Assembly (NCBI GenBank): GCA_002633005.1
Contig: NMRA01000270.1
Location: 62,001 to 126,000, forward strand
Origin: Phoronis australis
Taxonomy: Eukaryota > Phoronida > Phoronidae
Direction: 5' to 3'
DNA length: 64,000 bases
The position numbers were made by a program, and so were the translations under genes. Each line of letters begins with the position of its first letter. The first letter of the stretch is position 1. Below are positions 33,520-45,500 of the stretch, piece after piece. The notes below the pieces were generated by a model, which searched no databases, was not told where the DNA came from, and saw only the letters and a program-made list of their open reading frames with translations.

Positions 33520-33946
33520 AAGTGCCGTTTACTCTTCAAAAGTTGACATGGACCAGCTCAGACACCTAACGAGTTGTTCCAGTGTGTAAACGGGACTGAC
33601 ACGGAGCAAACTGACACTGCGGTGAAAAATGTGCCACCCGTTTGTGAGGTAGAGCAATTTGCACCCGAACATCTAACATCGTGCTCCTGTCAATTATATC
33701 TAAACGTGAAACTGGAGCAAGGCAGAAAGGATCATCTCTACCGCACTTGTGTAATGACCTCAATACGGGTTGTCTCTTCAACGCTCGTGATTTGTAAATC
33801 TGCGCATGTGTGACGCACTCTCCAGCCTACAATTTCCGTCTTGCCACAGTTAGTGAGTTGTGTGTGTAAACCCACGCTTGACACTGATCAATTTGCTCCA
33901 TGTCAGTTGCACCGGGCCAAAAGTTGATGTCTAAACGGGACTTAAC
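33520..33946. mobile_element. MITE pair, copy 2
   Basis: Second, diverged copy of the element at 29968-30371, same orientation, with similar ends (AGTGCCGTTTACTCTTCAAA and GATGTCTAAACGGGACTTA). Overlapping short frames are not genes. Confidence 0.8.
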
Positions 33947-33949
33947 TGT

Positions 33950-35950
33950 AGGCATTAATACCCAATCAAGGTGTTTAACTTGCTAACTCAGAAGGCAAAG
34001 GGAGGGAATGATTCGGTGAATGGGTGTTTAAGGGTTAAGGACCAAGTTGAGGTTAACCCCATTATGCCAGTTAACTACTTCATATTCAGGAGGAAAATGC
34101 AGCATCCATGGAATATAGCCAGTTTAGATGCATTGTTTGTTAATCACAAATAGGCAGAACCTGTCGCTTTTATATGCAAATCCTATGGCTTTTGTGAGAA
34201 GACTGGCTTTTTGCTTTGGATGTCCACACTGTCAAATGAAAGTCAACACTCCTGCAAATATGGGGATTAGCTCTGACTGACAATCATAATTTAGCAAATG
34301 ACATGGCTGATACAACTGCAGCTTACAAGGTATCCATTAAACAGGATGAAATAAAATACAATTTTGTTGACTAGCACAAGTCACGGAACCTTGGTTCCAC
34401 CTATAATTCAAAATTTATCATGGATCCAAGGTTCTACATAGTCTCGAATGGTAAAAGCAATAATTCAACTTATTCGTTAGCTAAAATTTCTGAGGTATTT
34501 AAAATTGAAATCTCATAATTCAGGAATGGATTTAAGCTAAGCATGGGCGCAAGTAATATGAACACATCTGCCATGACACAAAGTATAGATGTATAGTTGA
34601 TACCAAATGAAACTAGATGGTCTGTCCAAGTTGCTCTTAACCTTAAACACTGATAACAACTTGTTTGGTTCAGTGTCCCTTCTATTTTACATATACATTT
34701 GTGCAGTGTCAACTCACTCCAAATCAGCTGTTCCAAGTCAACTTTTGAAGTGTTAACAGGATGCCTTAGAGATTTGTGAATATTGTAATTTCCAGGAACG
34801 TTTGGAAGCAAACTTTGGCCCTGTTCCACTTCCTAAAGTAAACATGTGCCCATGAGGGTCAGAATAGCCCCCCCCCCGCTGCTATAATTCAGAGATGGGG
34901 GGAACTTTCCCAGTTTTAGGTGGAAATCTTATCATGAGCACTACTTGTTACAATTATTGTAGTTCCAGAGAATGAGACAGATATTGAATGCAATTTATTG
35001 AAAATGAGACACAAATCAGTACGAGAATACTTACAAGATGGCTAAAAATTCTTCTACTTGGGGTATCTAAATTTTGGGACACTCATAATTCAACCTAAAT
35101 GTAATTTTCTAGATTCAGAAGATCGGGACATGGACGATTTTGATGATCTCAAAATAACAAATCTATCCCTTCTCATCAAGGTGACGCATCACGCAATAAC
35201 TTGAGAAACCTCCTCTACTCATCAAAGAGCTCAATACAAGTTACTTACATTGAATAAAAATAAGGTCCTGGCTTCCTTAAAGGTTAATGACCTCTGTTTG
35301 CAACTGCAGTAACTGATCAGGCTCGCTCATACTATAAGTCATGAAACAGATTAGGATAATCAAGAAAGTTTTATGTTCTCAGCAAATAACACTAGCTGCA
35401 ACGCTAAAACTTCTGGTAAGAGTGGGACAGTTTTTTGAGTACTAATTGTTTATCATGGCACCCAAATTGAATGTGAGGAAGAATTGAAGAAAATGATTTT
35501 TGCAGAAAAAAAACTAAATAAAAAGGTGTGCACAATGCGTTACAGTCAAATCTTTTCACAGTTCCCCAGGGTATAAATTCAGGAAATTGGTACTTTTTCT
35601 GGATTCTCTTCATTACTCTAATTGTACCAGGGGCGTACTTTTAGAAATTGATATTATATAAGAAATAATTAAATCAAATATAAACTGAAGAAGTCAAAGA
35701 CAACTTTCTTCACAGCAATGTTTGCTCTTTCAAAACATTATGCCATCATGTTCTTCTTGCTTGAATTGAAATTGTTTGCCATAAAATTCTTTAAATTCTC
35801 CCAATGTCTGTACTCAGGCTGAAACTAACCCACCCTAACATTAGCTAAGTTCACTAGCAAGATCTGAAGCTACAGTAATCTTCCACTTCTTTAGCACACT
35901 TACCCAATTTCATACACACAAAATTATTTGTAAGTCATAAGTAATGGTTG
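33950..35950. other. Intergenic or intronic DNA, no gene seen
   Basis: AT-rich with a poly-C run near 34869. Short frames on both strands, the longest 119 codons on - at 34470-34829, show no recognisable motif or splice context. Confidence 0.5.
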
Positions 35951-35957
35951 GATATGA

Positions 35958-36031
35958 CGTGCCCACATTTTGAGAACCAGTTTTCTCCACTGAATAACAG
36001 GCATAAAACTGGTTCTCAAAATATGGGCACG
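35958..36031. repeat. 27-bp hairpin, copy 1
   Basis: Arms 35958-35984 and 36005-36031 pair over 27 bp with one mismatch; the loop is 20 nt (CTCCACTGAATAACAGGCAT). A diverged copy is at 37404-37466. Candidate structured RNA or miniature foldback. Confidence 0.75.
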
Positions 36032-37403
36032 ATATATTTGATTATTGCCCAAGTCATCTGCTCAAAAGAATATTTCACCAATGATGGGGTAAGGTACTCG
36101 TATTCTGGAACAGCATCAAGTAACTGTTTATTGGATCAGGTTGGCAACCTCAACCTCTAGGCCGCATAATTCACGCTGGGGCAGCTGGCCAGGAAGGAAC
36201 TTACTCAATCACACACCTATCAACTAAAAAGTTTGTATATTCAGTTTATTTGGCACACCTCAACTATCAGGGAAATAATTTTATTTTGAGGGAAAAAGTA
36301 GAGAATTGCTATAATTCTTTAAGCCAATAAATCATTTCTGCAGTAACAAGATGAAAACAATTTTATAACAGTACGTGGTCTCAATCCAAAGCAGATATGC
36401 GTTCAAACGCTTAGGACCTACGCTAGCTAAAATCTAGCCAAAGTCATGTTTTCTCATTAAAAATTCACGGCAATATCTCAAAGTCTTGCTTTTTAGCAAG
36501 GTCCTAGCATCACTGAAAGGTAGCCAGTCAGACAGATGTGAGTCCACTGTACCAGTAAGGTACAGTTATATTAAAAACTGCGGCTGAACACCTCTTCCTA
36601 AAAATTAAGGGTTACCATTAGTCTGACATAGTCCAGTTTGAAAATTTCATTCTAGCCTCAAAACCAAGATCACGCACTTACATAATGGGTACATCTATTT
36701 TCAGAAATTCCTGTTAAGATCGCTAAATAAATAATTATTTTTATTTTCAGTAAACCTATTTAGTAAGGCATACTAAAATTGACCCAGCCTTGGACAGTAC
36801 TTCAGGATCACTCAAACCAACATGCCTTCATTGAAATAGTATTGTGAGCACTGAAAACAAGAGTAGAATAGATCCTCACTAGAAACCAACATGCAGAAAA
36901 CATGAATGTTTCGCTCTGGTACACACTGTCCTAATCCTTTACAAAGGCAGGACTTTAATGCAGATAATCCTATTAATACACACCTGATCAAGGCTGGGAA
37001 CTGGGACCACAGACTGGTATTGAACAAACATCCACAGAGGCTGAATGGACTGGTTTAGGTTAATTTTAAGTAACTTTCATAAGATTTTGAACATACTCTC
37101 ACACAGAAAATTGAATGCAACAAATGTTTTTCAACTTGTCAAACAAGTGTAGACATTTTGACGAATTCAGCAACAAAAAGTTGGTTGAATGGTTTCATCT
37201 TCAACATGGCTTGTTCTGAACTTGAAACGAAACAAACTTTTGGTGGAATTCTGAGCATTTTAGCAATGTGACCAGTCACTGAAAACAGGAAAGTTGCAAT
37301 CTCGACATGTATCTATTTATGAAATTGGTGATTACTGTAAATGTTCTTTTGTATACCCTGCATCAGATTGCTACACAATGCATCCCACGATAAAAGTCGG
37401 AAA

Positions 37404-37466
37404 TGCCCACATTTTGAGAACCAGTTTTCTTCACTGAATAACAGGCATCAAACTGGTTCTTAAAAT
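37404..37466. repeat. Hairpin, copy 2
   Basis: The left arm and loop are nearly identical to 35960-36004. The right arm (37450-37466) pairs over only about 17 bp with one mismatch. Stem, loop and spacing are all preserved, so it is a duplicate and not chance. Confidence 0.75.
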
Positions 37467-38708
37467 CTATTGCTGCTCCTGACAATTGAAGCACTGAGGA
37501 AAATATTACCACTGTTTTATCAGGATGACTTCTGTGTGGTAATACCAAATGCTTATTAATTCTAAACAAACACATTTTTAGAAAGCTACTGGACATATAT
37601 AGGGAAGCTTTTGAACAGTTCTCAACCACAAGTCTTTCCTTTTCTATTGTAGACGTAGAAAAACAGTTAAAAGATTGGTTTAGTTTACAAAATGTATTAC
37701 AGCTAACACACTTTTGAGCTGAGTCGGAAATTTATTGCGTCTCACTAAGCTTTTTCTATGTGCATCGCAAGGGTTGAACCTTAAAATTGACTTCAGAAAT
37801 GACAAATTACAAACTAATCTAATGCAAGAGTGATTACCACAGCAGCAGACTGTACTGGGCCACTGGGAAATTGCCTCATGGATGAGCAACATTGTGGGTT
37901 AATACTATAGAATCACAGATGGCGCTGTAGTATTCCGCGAAGTGGCTTAGTTCAAAGATTGGAACAGCTTGCAAATATGATTAATGGAGTCTCCAGATCT
38001 GATTACTCTCCACTTGACTACTGTATACACCTGCTCAGGTATGTCAATGATGACTAAGATAATTACTGTAGACTGCTTCAGGACAGGTGATTCTCAGGCT
38101 GCGCAGTGTGATTTCATTTGCACAGGAAAAATATGCATTAATGACAAGCTTGAAATTCACTTTGTGTCAAAATCGACCACCTTGTATAGGTGCATGCATG
38201 CAGGTAATCGCGTGCGACCCAGATGCCACAAATGACCCCCTGCAGTGAACAACTTCTGATCTCTGAGTCTCTTTCATCATTACCACCTTGTAAATATTGA
38301 ATCTACAATTAACATGAACAAAAATTCTAGTCTGAACCCTTATCAATTTCGCTCTCATAAAAAAGCAAAATGAGCGTTACTAAGATTTTTCAATGGGTTA
38401 CAAATAGTAAAAATTCATCTAATAGTAGTTTTGAACCAAGTGACATGTCAAGACAGCTACCTCAGAGCAACTTGTCGAAGAGTATTGTATGTAAAGTCAA
38501 CAGGTTGAGAAATTCAAGTCAATGAAAACAAAGGTAGTGAAAAAGGTCCACACCTTTACTGCAAGTTTGGCAGCAGAGGTTAAAAAGAATGCAATATTTT
38601 GATAAACTCACCTTCTTGGCTTCTCATGAGATGAATAAATAACATCAATGTTCCAAATGACAAGCAATTGTGACAGAATGAATGTTCATAGCTGGCGAAG
38701 CTACATAG

Positions 38709-38768
38709 TGTAGAGGATAGAGTAGTTACCTAGGTCAACAAACACAAGGGTAACTACTCTATCCTACA
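38709..38768. repeat. 20-bp hairpin with 18-nt loop
   Basis: TGTAGAGGATAGAGTAGTTA plus CC pairs with GGTAACTACTCTATCCTACA across an 18-nt loop, with a 2-nt bulge on the left arm. Unrelated in sequence to the other hairpins. Confidence 0.65.
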
Positions 38769-39479
38769 GACACCAATTAAAACAACCACTGAAAGGAATA
38801 GCATTTGCTTAACCATAAAAATTAATTTTCAAGACAACAAAAAACAAACAAAATTTTCAAGGTAACAGGAACCTGAATTAGCAAAGCCAGAAAGGTTTTA
38901 TATGAGAAATGACTAATTAGGTAGTAAATTTATTGCTTCAAAACATTTATTGATCTGTACTGATTTAACAATCTTATGTTCCAGAGAAACCAAGAGAAGA
39001 TATCTATTGGTCATGGGCATGAATCAGTTGAGAAAATTTTGCAAAGAAGCTTATGGCCAATGGTTACAGGTTTTTATCACTAATATATGTGCCAGCTAAG
39101 ATTGTTGGGATAGGAATTATTATTGAAATGTATCCCTGCTACAGTATTAGTTGCCAAATAGGGTACATATACATCTTACTGATTGTGCAAATAGTGGGTA
39201 CCCTATGTTTGGCCTGAGTGAATGACTGGACATTCCACTGAGATTTTGATAGGGATAAGGGGGATAAATGCTAAGATGTCACAATACGGTGGAGAGCTAT
39301 CATGAACCCTTTAAATGGCTGAGCACCATAACAAGAGGCTCATTTGAGCTTCTACAATGCAGGCCAAAAATAATCAGACAAAACAACCAGTAATTCCCTG
39401 CCGTGGAGGCTGAGGTCTACTAGCAGAATTCACCACCAGAATGACACTCAGGCCAGCTTATGACAGGTCATTTACCCAT

Positions 39480-39760
39480 GATGATGGCGGATGGCAGGCC
39501 TTTATCCAGGATTTTGAAAATAGGGTGTCCAAAATGGGGTTCCCAATATTCCATGGCGTCCATGATTCCGACGCGTAACCCCCCACCCCAGCAATACCCC
39601 CAAACACACACATTTTTTTTAATAAAAAAATGCATAGATCAAGGTTTTTACATCTAAGTTTATAAAACAGCCTTCTATGGTGAGCGTTTTTACTAAAAAA
39701 AAATGTGTAGACCAAGACTTTTACAATGCTGTCAATCAAGTGTCAAAATAGCAACATATA
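39480..39760. repeat. Possible dispersed repeat with repeated AAAATG-ATAGA-CAAG phrase
   Basis: The phrase AAAAATGCATAGATCAAGGT (near 39625) recurs as AAAATGTGTAGACCAAGACT (near 39700). Short overlapping frames on both strands have no homology that I recognise. Confidence 0.35.
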
Positions 39761-40263
39761 CTTTGTATATACATTGTATATTTCTTCCTGCTTTAAAAAG
39801 GAGCCCCCACTGTAAGCCTTCAGAGGCTTCCTAGTATTCATTACATTGTGTGAGTCCAAACTTGAAAGGTTAGTGGGCGTCCAACTGATACGTTGGGGTC
39901 CTTGCCAGAGTGTCCAGATTAGTGCTAGCGCGTCCATTTGGACGCCCAGGACGTACGCTGCATAAAGGCCTGGCAGATGGCGGAAACAATATTTTGTCAG
40001 ATTACTTTTGGCTTGTACTGTTTGAAAAGGCAACCCTATCATGAACGTTATTAATATGACATAGCCGTATAATGTATGTACACCAACAAAAGGAGTTATT
40101 TATTGAAATAAAATTTAATCGAAACAACCATTTGCAATACAATATTTTAGTTAGTCAACAAGGCCATCGAGTGGACTCATTTGAGGCAATGTTATCAGCA
40201 GAAGCACTTTTGTATGAAAAACTAACCAACATAAGGGCGACACATCCACCACCAACACAAGTG

Positions 40264-40920
40264 CTACTTCACTATGAGCACAGGCGTCCTCAGATTCTGA
40301 TCGTCTCCAATCCAATACACTAGATATACTACAAGGTATGACACTCGGGACTAGGAATTATATGAGTGCTTCACTTCAGCGGTCCATATCAAACACATAA
40401 CTTAATAAATTTACACAAGGCAGGGGTTCAACAAACCATGAGCAATTGTTCTTTCTTCCGATAGTGTTTATGGTGTCCTGCTCCAGTGAGTTCCCAACAA
40501 ATTCGTGGTCGAAGCACAAAAATCTTCCCAAAATGCGACTGCGTACTGTCAATGTGTCAAACGGAAATTACCGATATGTCACGGAAAGTCACAACATCGT
40601 AATCTTCCGTGATAAACCAGCAATTGCCGTCCATCCTTAACTCATCGGATAATTCCGTACTGGAACATTGACAGTACGCAGCGACTTTTGGGGAAGAATT
40701 TTGTGCTTTGACCGCAAATTTGATGCGAACTTGCTGGAGCAGGACACTGTAAATGCTATCAGAAGAAAGAACAATTGTTCATGGTTTGCTGAACCCCAGT
40801 TTTGTGTAAATTCATAGTTTTGTGTTTGATACGGATGACTGAAATGAATTCCTTGTCCTGAGTGTCATACCTTGTAGTATATATATATAAGAAGCTGAGG
40901 ACGCCTGTGACTATGAGGAA
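40264..40920. mobile_element. Long foldback (inverted-repeat) element, about 300-bp arms
   Basis: The left arm 40264-40576 is the reverse complement, with mismatches and small indels, of 40643-40920. Matching phrases include CACAGGCGTCCTCAG, ACTACAAGGTATGACACTC, CAATTGTTCTTTCTTC, GTGTCCTGCTCCAG and GCGTACTGTCAATGT. A spacer of about 65 bp separates them. No transposase. Transcription through it would give a long double-stranded RNA. The two frames inside are not genes. Confidence 0.88.
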
Positions 40921-40999
40921 CAAAGACAACTAGTGACTGCAAACAACAGCACCCCTGGTGTTGTCGATAGTCAATCAAAAATAATAAGCTTAGCACAAG

Positions 41000-41640
41000 C
41001 ACAACTTCACAAATATTCAATCAACATCTCCAATATCAATTAGGGACTATGGTAATCCACACCTACATCAGACCAAGTTAATAACAGTGATCCACAACAG
41101 ATCAACAAATGGCGTCAGTGTCTGCATACTTTAAAAGTACTTGTTATGAACTGAAAGCTCCAGTTGTCAGAAGATAATTAAAAAGTACATATAGAAAGAG
41201 AGAAACAATCATAAAAAACATACATTGTTATATGACTGGGTGACCAGCAAAGGCACGGGGCCGTTGATAGCTCACCACCAAGTAACAGTACATTAATTAA
41301 ATTAAGTACACTGTCTTCTGCAACAAAACAATTAAAAAACGGTACCTTTTCATTTGTCCCATGAACAAATGGTGAAATATCGTTCTAAAGCTATGCTCAG
41401 ACAAATGACTACGGCAACTTAGTTCACACAGCATCACAACAAACTGGTGTCAAAGCAACAGGACCAGGCATGGTGCAATCAATCAAATAGTGCTCTGGCA
41501 GGCTCTACAGTGAACAAGAGTTGAAATGCACCCTATTGACAGCACCACACATGGTATGCTTTAAGGCGTATTTATTAACACTGTGTAACATTTCTTGATT
41601 AATATGGACACTACGATTTTGAAAATCACCCACTTGTCAA
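41000..41640. other. No gene seen
   Basis: AT-rich unique-looking DNA between the foldback element and a degenerate array. No long frame and no splice-supported exon. Confidence 0.5.
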
Positions 41641-42545
41641 AAAATCTGTCAAGCCATCAACATCTTGTAGAAAACTGAAGTGTCCAACAGGGGGTGCTAC
41701 GGTTGTCAAATCTCTGAAAATCAACTAGAGCTGGCTCAACCTAGCTTATAAACCCTGACTTCTCAAGCCACGTTGACAATAATCAAAGGACAAGAAACAA
41801 ATTATTAAAAACAACAGAAGTCAATTTGACCGAAAATCATCACTGCCCACACATACCCTTCAAACTTGTGTCATTATGTTGATAAAAAACTGTCAAACCA
41901 ACAGGGGATGCCGCAGCAGAAAATCTGTCCAAAAGTCGACTTGTGGCAGGAAATCTAAGTGTAAACATTGAAGTCATAGTTTAGTCAAAATAACAATAAT
42001 CAACTAACACGCAAATCTAAATGCAAAAATGAAATTGCCAAAAGTGGTGATAGGGTATTCAATTCTGTCTGCAATGCAAATGGTACTGGTAAATTCCCAC
42101 CACATATACCTCTGCATGACCTTTTACCAAAATACATCAAGTCATTTCACCAAACATTGTTAACAAAGATATGTTTTAGAAATACAACAATCTGTATTTA
42201 AAGCCTAAAAAATGTAGAAAGTTCTATGAAGTTTGAGTTGCCATCATTAACTAAAATGGCCAACAGGGGTGCCACTTTAGTTGAATCTGTGCGTAAATCA
42301 ACTGCTGATGTTGCATCCCACCAAATACCTGTGTTAAGTTGTCACATCGTTTCACCAAAAATTGACAGACAAGGAATTTCTTGCCAAAAATTAAAATGGC
42401 CAACAGGAGGTGCTACAGTAGATGAATCCCTCCAAAACAACGACCAGTGCTAGCACATTCCTATCACACCATTGTGTGTCAAATTTCACCAAGATCCGAG
42501 AAGTGGTTTTCGAGATAACCAACAGACAAGCAAAGGTAATATCGA
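41640..42545. repeat. Degenerate tandem array with CCAACAGG-GGTGC phrase
   Basis: AAATGGCCAACAGGGGTGC-like phrases recur near 41690, 41902, 42030, 42256 and 42395, followed by AAATTTCACCAAGATCCGAG at the end. It resembles in style, but not closely in sequence, the array at 18852-20603. Non-coding. Confidence 0.6.
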
Positions 42546-45500
42546 ACACACAGCATGCTGACAACATGTGATGACAATATTTTTGAGGGCCCCATAAGAA
42601 GTGAAAGAAATCGAATTTAATTAAAAGCTATCCATTCTCACATAAAACAATACTGGATCCAAAACAATGTCGATTAATGCCATTGCACTCCAGCTGGAAT
42701 GACTGAATCATGCCTCCCCCTGAACCTTGACAATTGTATACATATTCTCATTGAAAAAATAACACCACTAAGATTTAACAAGTGACCAAGTTTTTGTCAC
42801 TCAGTTTATAACACTGTATGCACAACAATCTTTCCAAGCCTGACTAGGTACAAATTCTCTCATGGAATGAGGGCATTTAGTCCCTGATTCCTTGACGAAA
42901 TCATTGATTTTCACAATTTTTCATGATTTTAACAAACACTTTTAATTGATTACGAAATACAATTGTAAAATGTGTAACCTGAAATCATGATTTATTCATA
43001 TTCAAGAAAAATTAACAAGTTCTGAAGTCAAGCTTTAACTGCCAAGTTATTTCATAAATAATTCCCTAAACAACAAGTCTAAATAATGAAGTTTAATACT
43101 TGGCTTGTTACGTGACATTACAGCTTGTTATGTAACATTACAAGGAAAGTGCATAATTTGAAAAAATTCAAACAAAGAGACAACAAAAAAATATTTCCAA
43201 AGTCTGTCTCCAAAAAGTGTAAAAACAACATGTAACGGTGCGCAAACTGAAAACGGAAAAATGATAGACAAAGTTCCTGTTTGATCTGACAGCACTCATT
43301 GTTCTAGACAGTCGTAAAATTCAATAAAATGATTATAGTTGTGCTAATTATAAATACAGTAAAGCAGGTTGGCTTACCAGTTAGTAAGTAATGTAAATCC
43401 ACTTGTTAACTCTTCTTATTGATCGCACATGAGGGAATCAATAGACTAAGTAAGTTTTAATAAGTTCACAAACACATTAAGTGTTTGCTGACTTACACTA
43501 ATCAATTCTGTGGCCAGTGTTTATCTAAAAACCCAGACTGCATTGAATTAAATTCATAAACAACACAGGCATCATAAAAATATTACGCAATGTGATATCT
43601 ATATATATAGATATAGATATATACCTGTGGAGTAATGCGTTTTATGTACTAAGTTTTAAATAAGCATCACTACATCTGATGAAAATAATACATTTGAAAA
43701 CAAACCAATACACCAGATGAATTTTAAAAATATTGTACAATCCCCCCAATTTAGGACAGAGTATGGCTGACAAGTGAAATTCTACTTTATTTGTTCATAA
43801 ATGATCAGTAACATCAAATAAAGGCTATATCATTTTAAAGGTCTATACCAAAGCTATCATCCGATAATGATTCTGAGACGTAGGCAAAGCCTTTTAAAAA
43901 TCAAATGAAAATTTTCAATTATTTTTGCCCAAAATTGGTGAGATTTTACCCCATTGCTATTGGCCAGTTCGCCCTTTGCCGGACCCTGAATAATGTCAGT
44001 TAGTTCAGGGAGTGACGCTCAAACAATGCACCACTTGGGGGCCTGGATGACAAAATTGTCCAACATCGAAATTCCCAATGCAAAAGTCTGTGAACTTCAG
44101 ACAACCTAGCTGCAATTAGTTCTACCATGGTCTCCCATTTGGCTAGTAGCCATATTGCCTTTGGAACAAAAACTGGAGCACCTCATTATAAATAATATCC
44201 GATATTAATCTTGCGCAGCTCTACCTGCAACCTTAAGCAGCAAATGGTCAGAAAAAGTTGTAATTTCTACAACAAAAGATGTTGAATTGAATGTTTTAAC
44301 AAATAAAATTAAACATCATATACCTGAAATCAAACACCTCTCCAATAAAGCAGAATAGCCAAATAACCTCTACCCCAAATTTTCAATTTTGGTAAACATT
44401 TAGATTAACACCCATAATCATCAACACTCACTTCCCAAGTAATGTGCAATATATGAATTGTAATATTGCTCAGCTGCAGTTATAGTCACAAGAGTAAAAA
44501 GCTAAATATACCAACTGTGTGTACCCAAGACCAGTGGTCCAACAGGTCACTTGGAAAGCCTATGTTCAACTGACACAGGAACCAGCTGCCAGTGGATTAC
44601 GTACATACATACCATCACTGGCGCCATTATGCACTGTACACCAAATACACCCCAGCACTCCACTCTCACCAAGTTGAGTATGAGATGGAGGGGGAGAGGT
44701 GCAGTAATGATTAGCAACCACTCAACACAAGGGGGAAAATCAGAGAGATGGTTTACTTAAATTTAAAGTCGTCAAATACAAACAAAAACCAAATTAGAAC
44801 CATGTGATATTAGCAGATATGTATAGACAGGTCCTCTCCCCCCCCCCCCATTTGTGACCGACCCATAACCCTCAGTACATTTTGGTTTGACCTCAAGCAC
44901 ACTGACTATAATGAAGTTTGGTCTTCAACTTTGTTGAGCAATGAAAGGCTGTATCTGGAAAAAAGTTTGATGAGTATTTGTCTGGAATCTCTATGAAACC
45001 CTTAAAAAAGCCTGTCTAACAGACTCATGAGAGCTTTAATTCCTAATAAGTGTGCAACTCATGGCTTTCATCAGAGCTAGGAATTAATATGAGATCCAAG
45101 TAAAAGTTTCAGCATAACCTTGCCTTGATTATTTGTGCAGAAAATACCCAGTCTCGTGCTCTTTACTGAAGGAGACATGAAATGGTTCTTTTAACTCATG
45201 AGCATTCCACAACCTCACTGAATGAGCTCTACAACTGATCTCATTAATTGCATGTACTCCAGTGAGTACAAAAAGGCCATTTCCATGAACAGCCCTTGAC
45301 TAACTTTCATCAATCTATTAGTTGTTGCGTCATGTGACCATGTCTTTTTAGTTAAATCTAGCAAAAAAAATGTGCATTGATAGGAAAACAACGGTATCAA
45401 TAATGTGATCAAATTTTATTTGATAGCAATGTTCAAGGTGAGGTATCAAAGACACTGTTACAGATTTTTAAAGTATCATTTCATTTTTGTTGTATGCAAC

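Noticed and set aside
34470-34829. A 119-codon - frame
   Set aside because: No homology that I recognise and no splice context.
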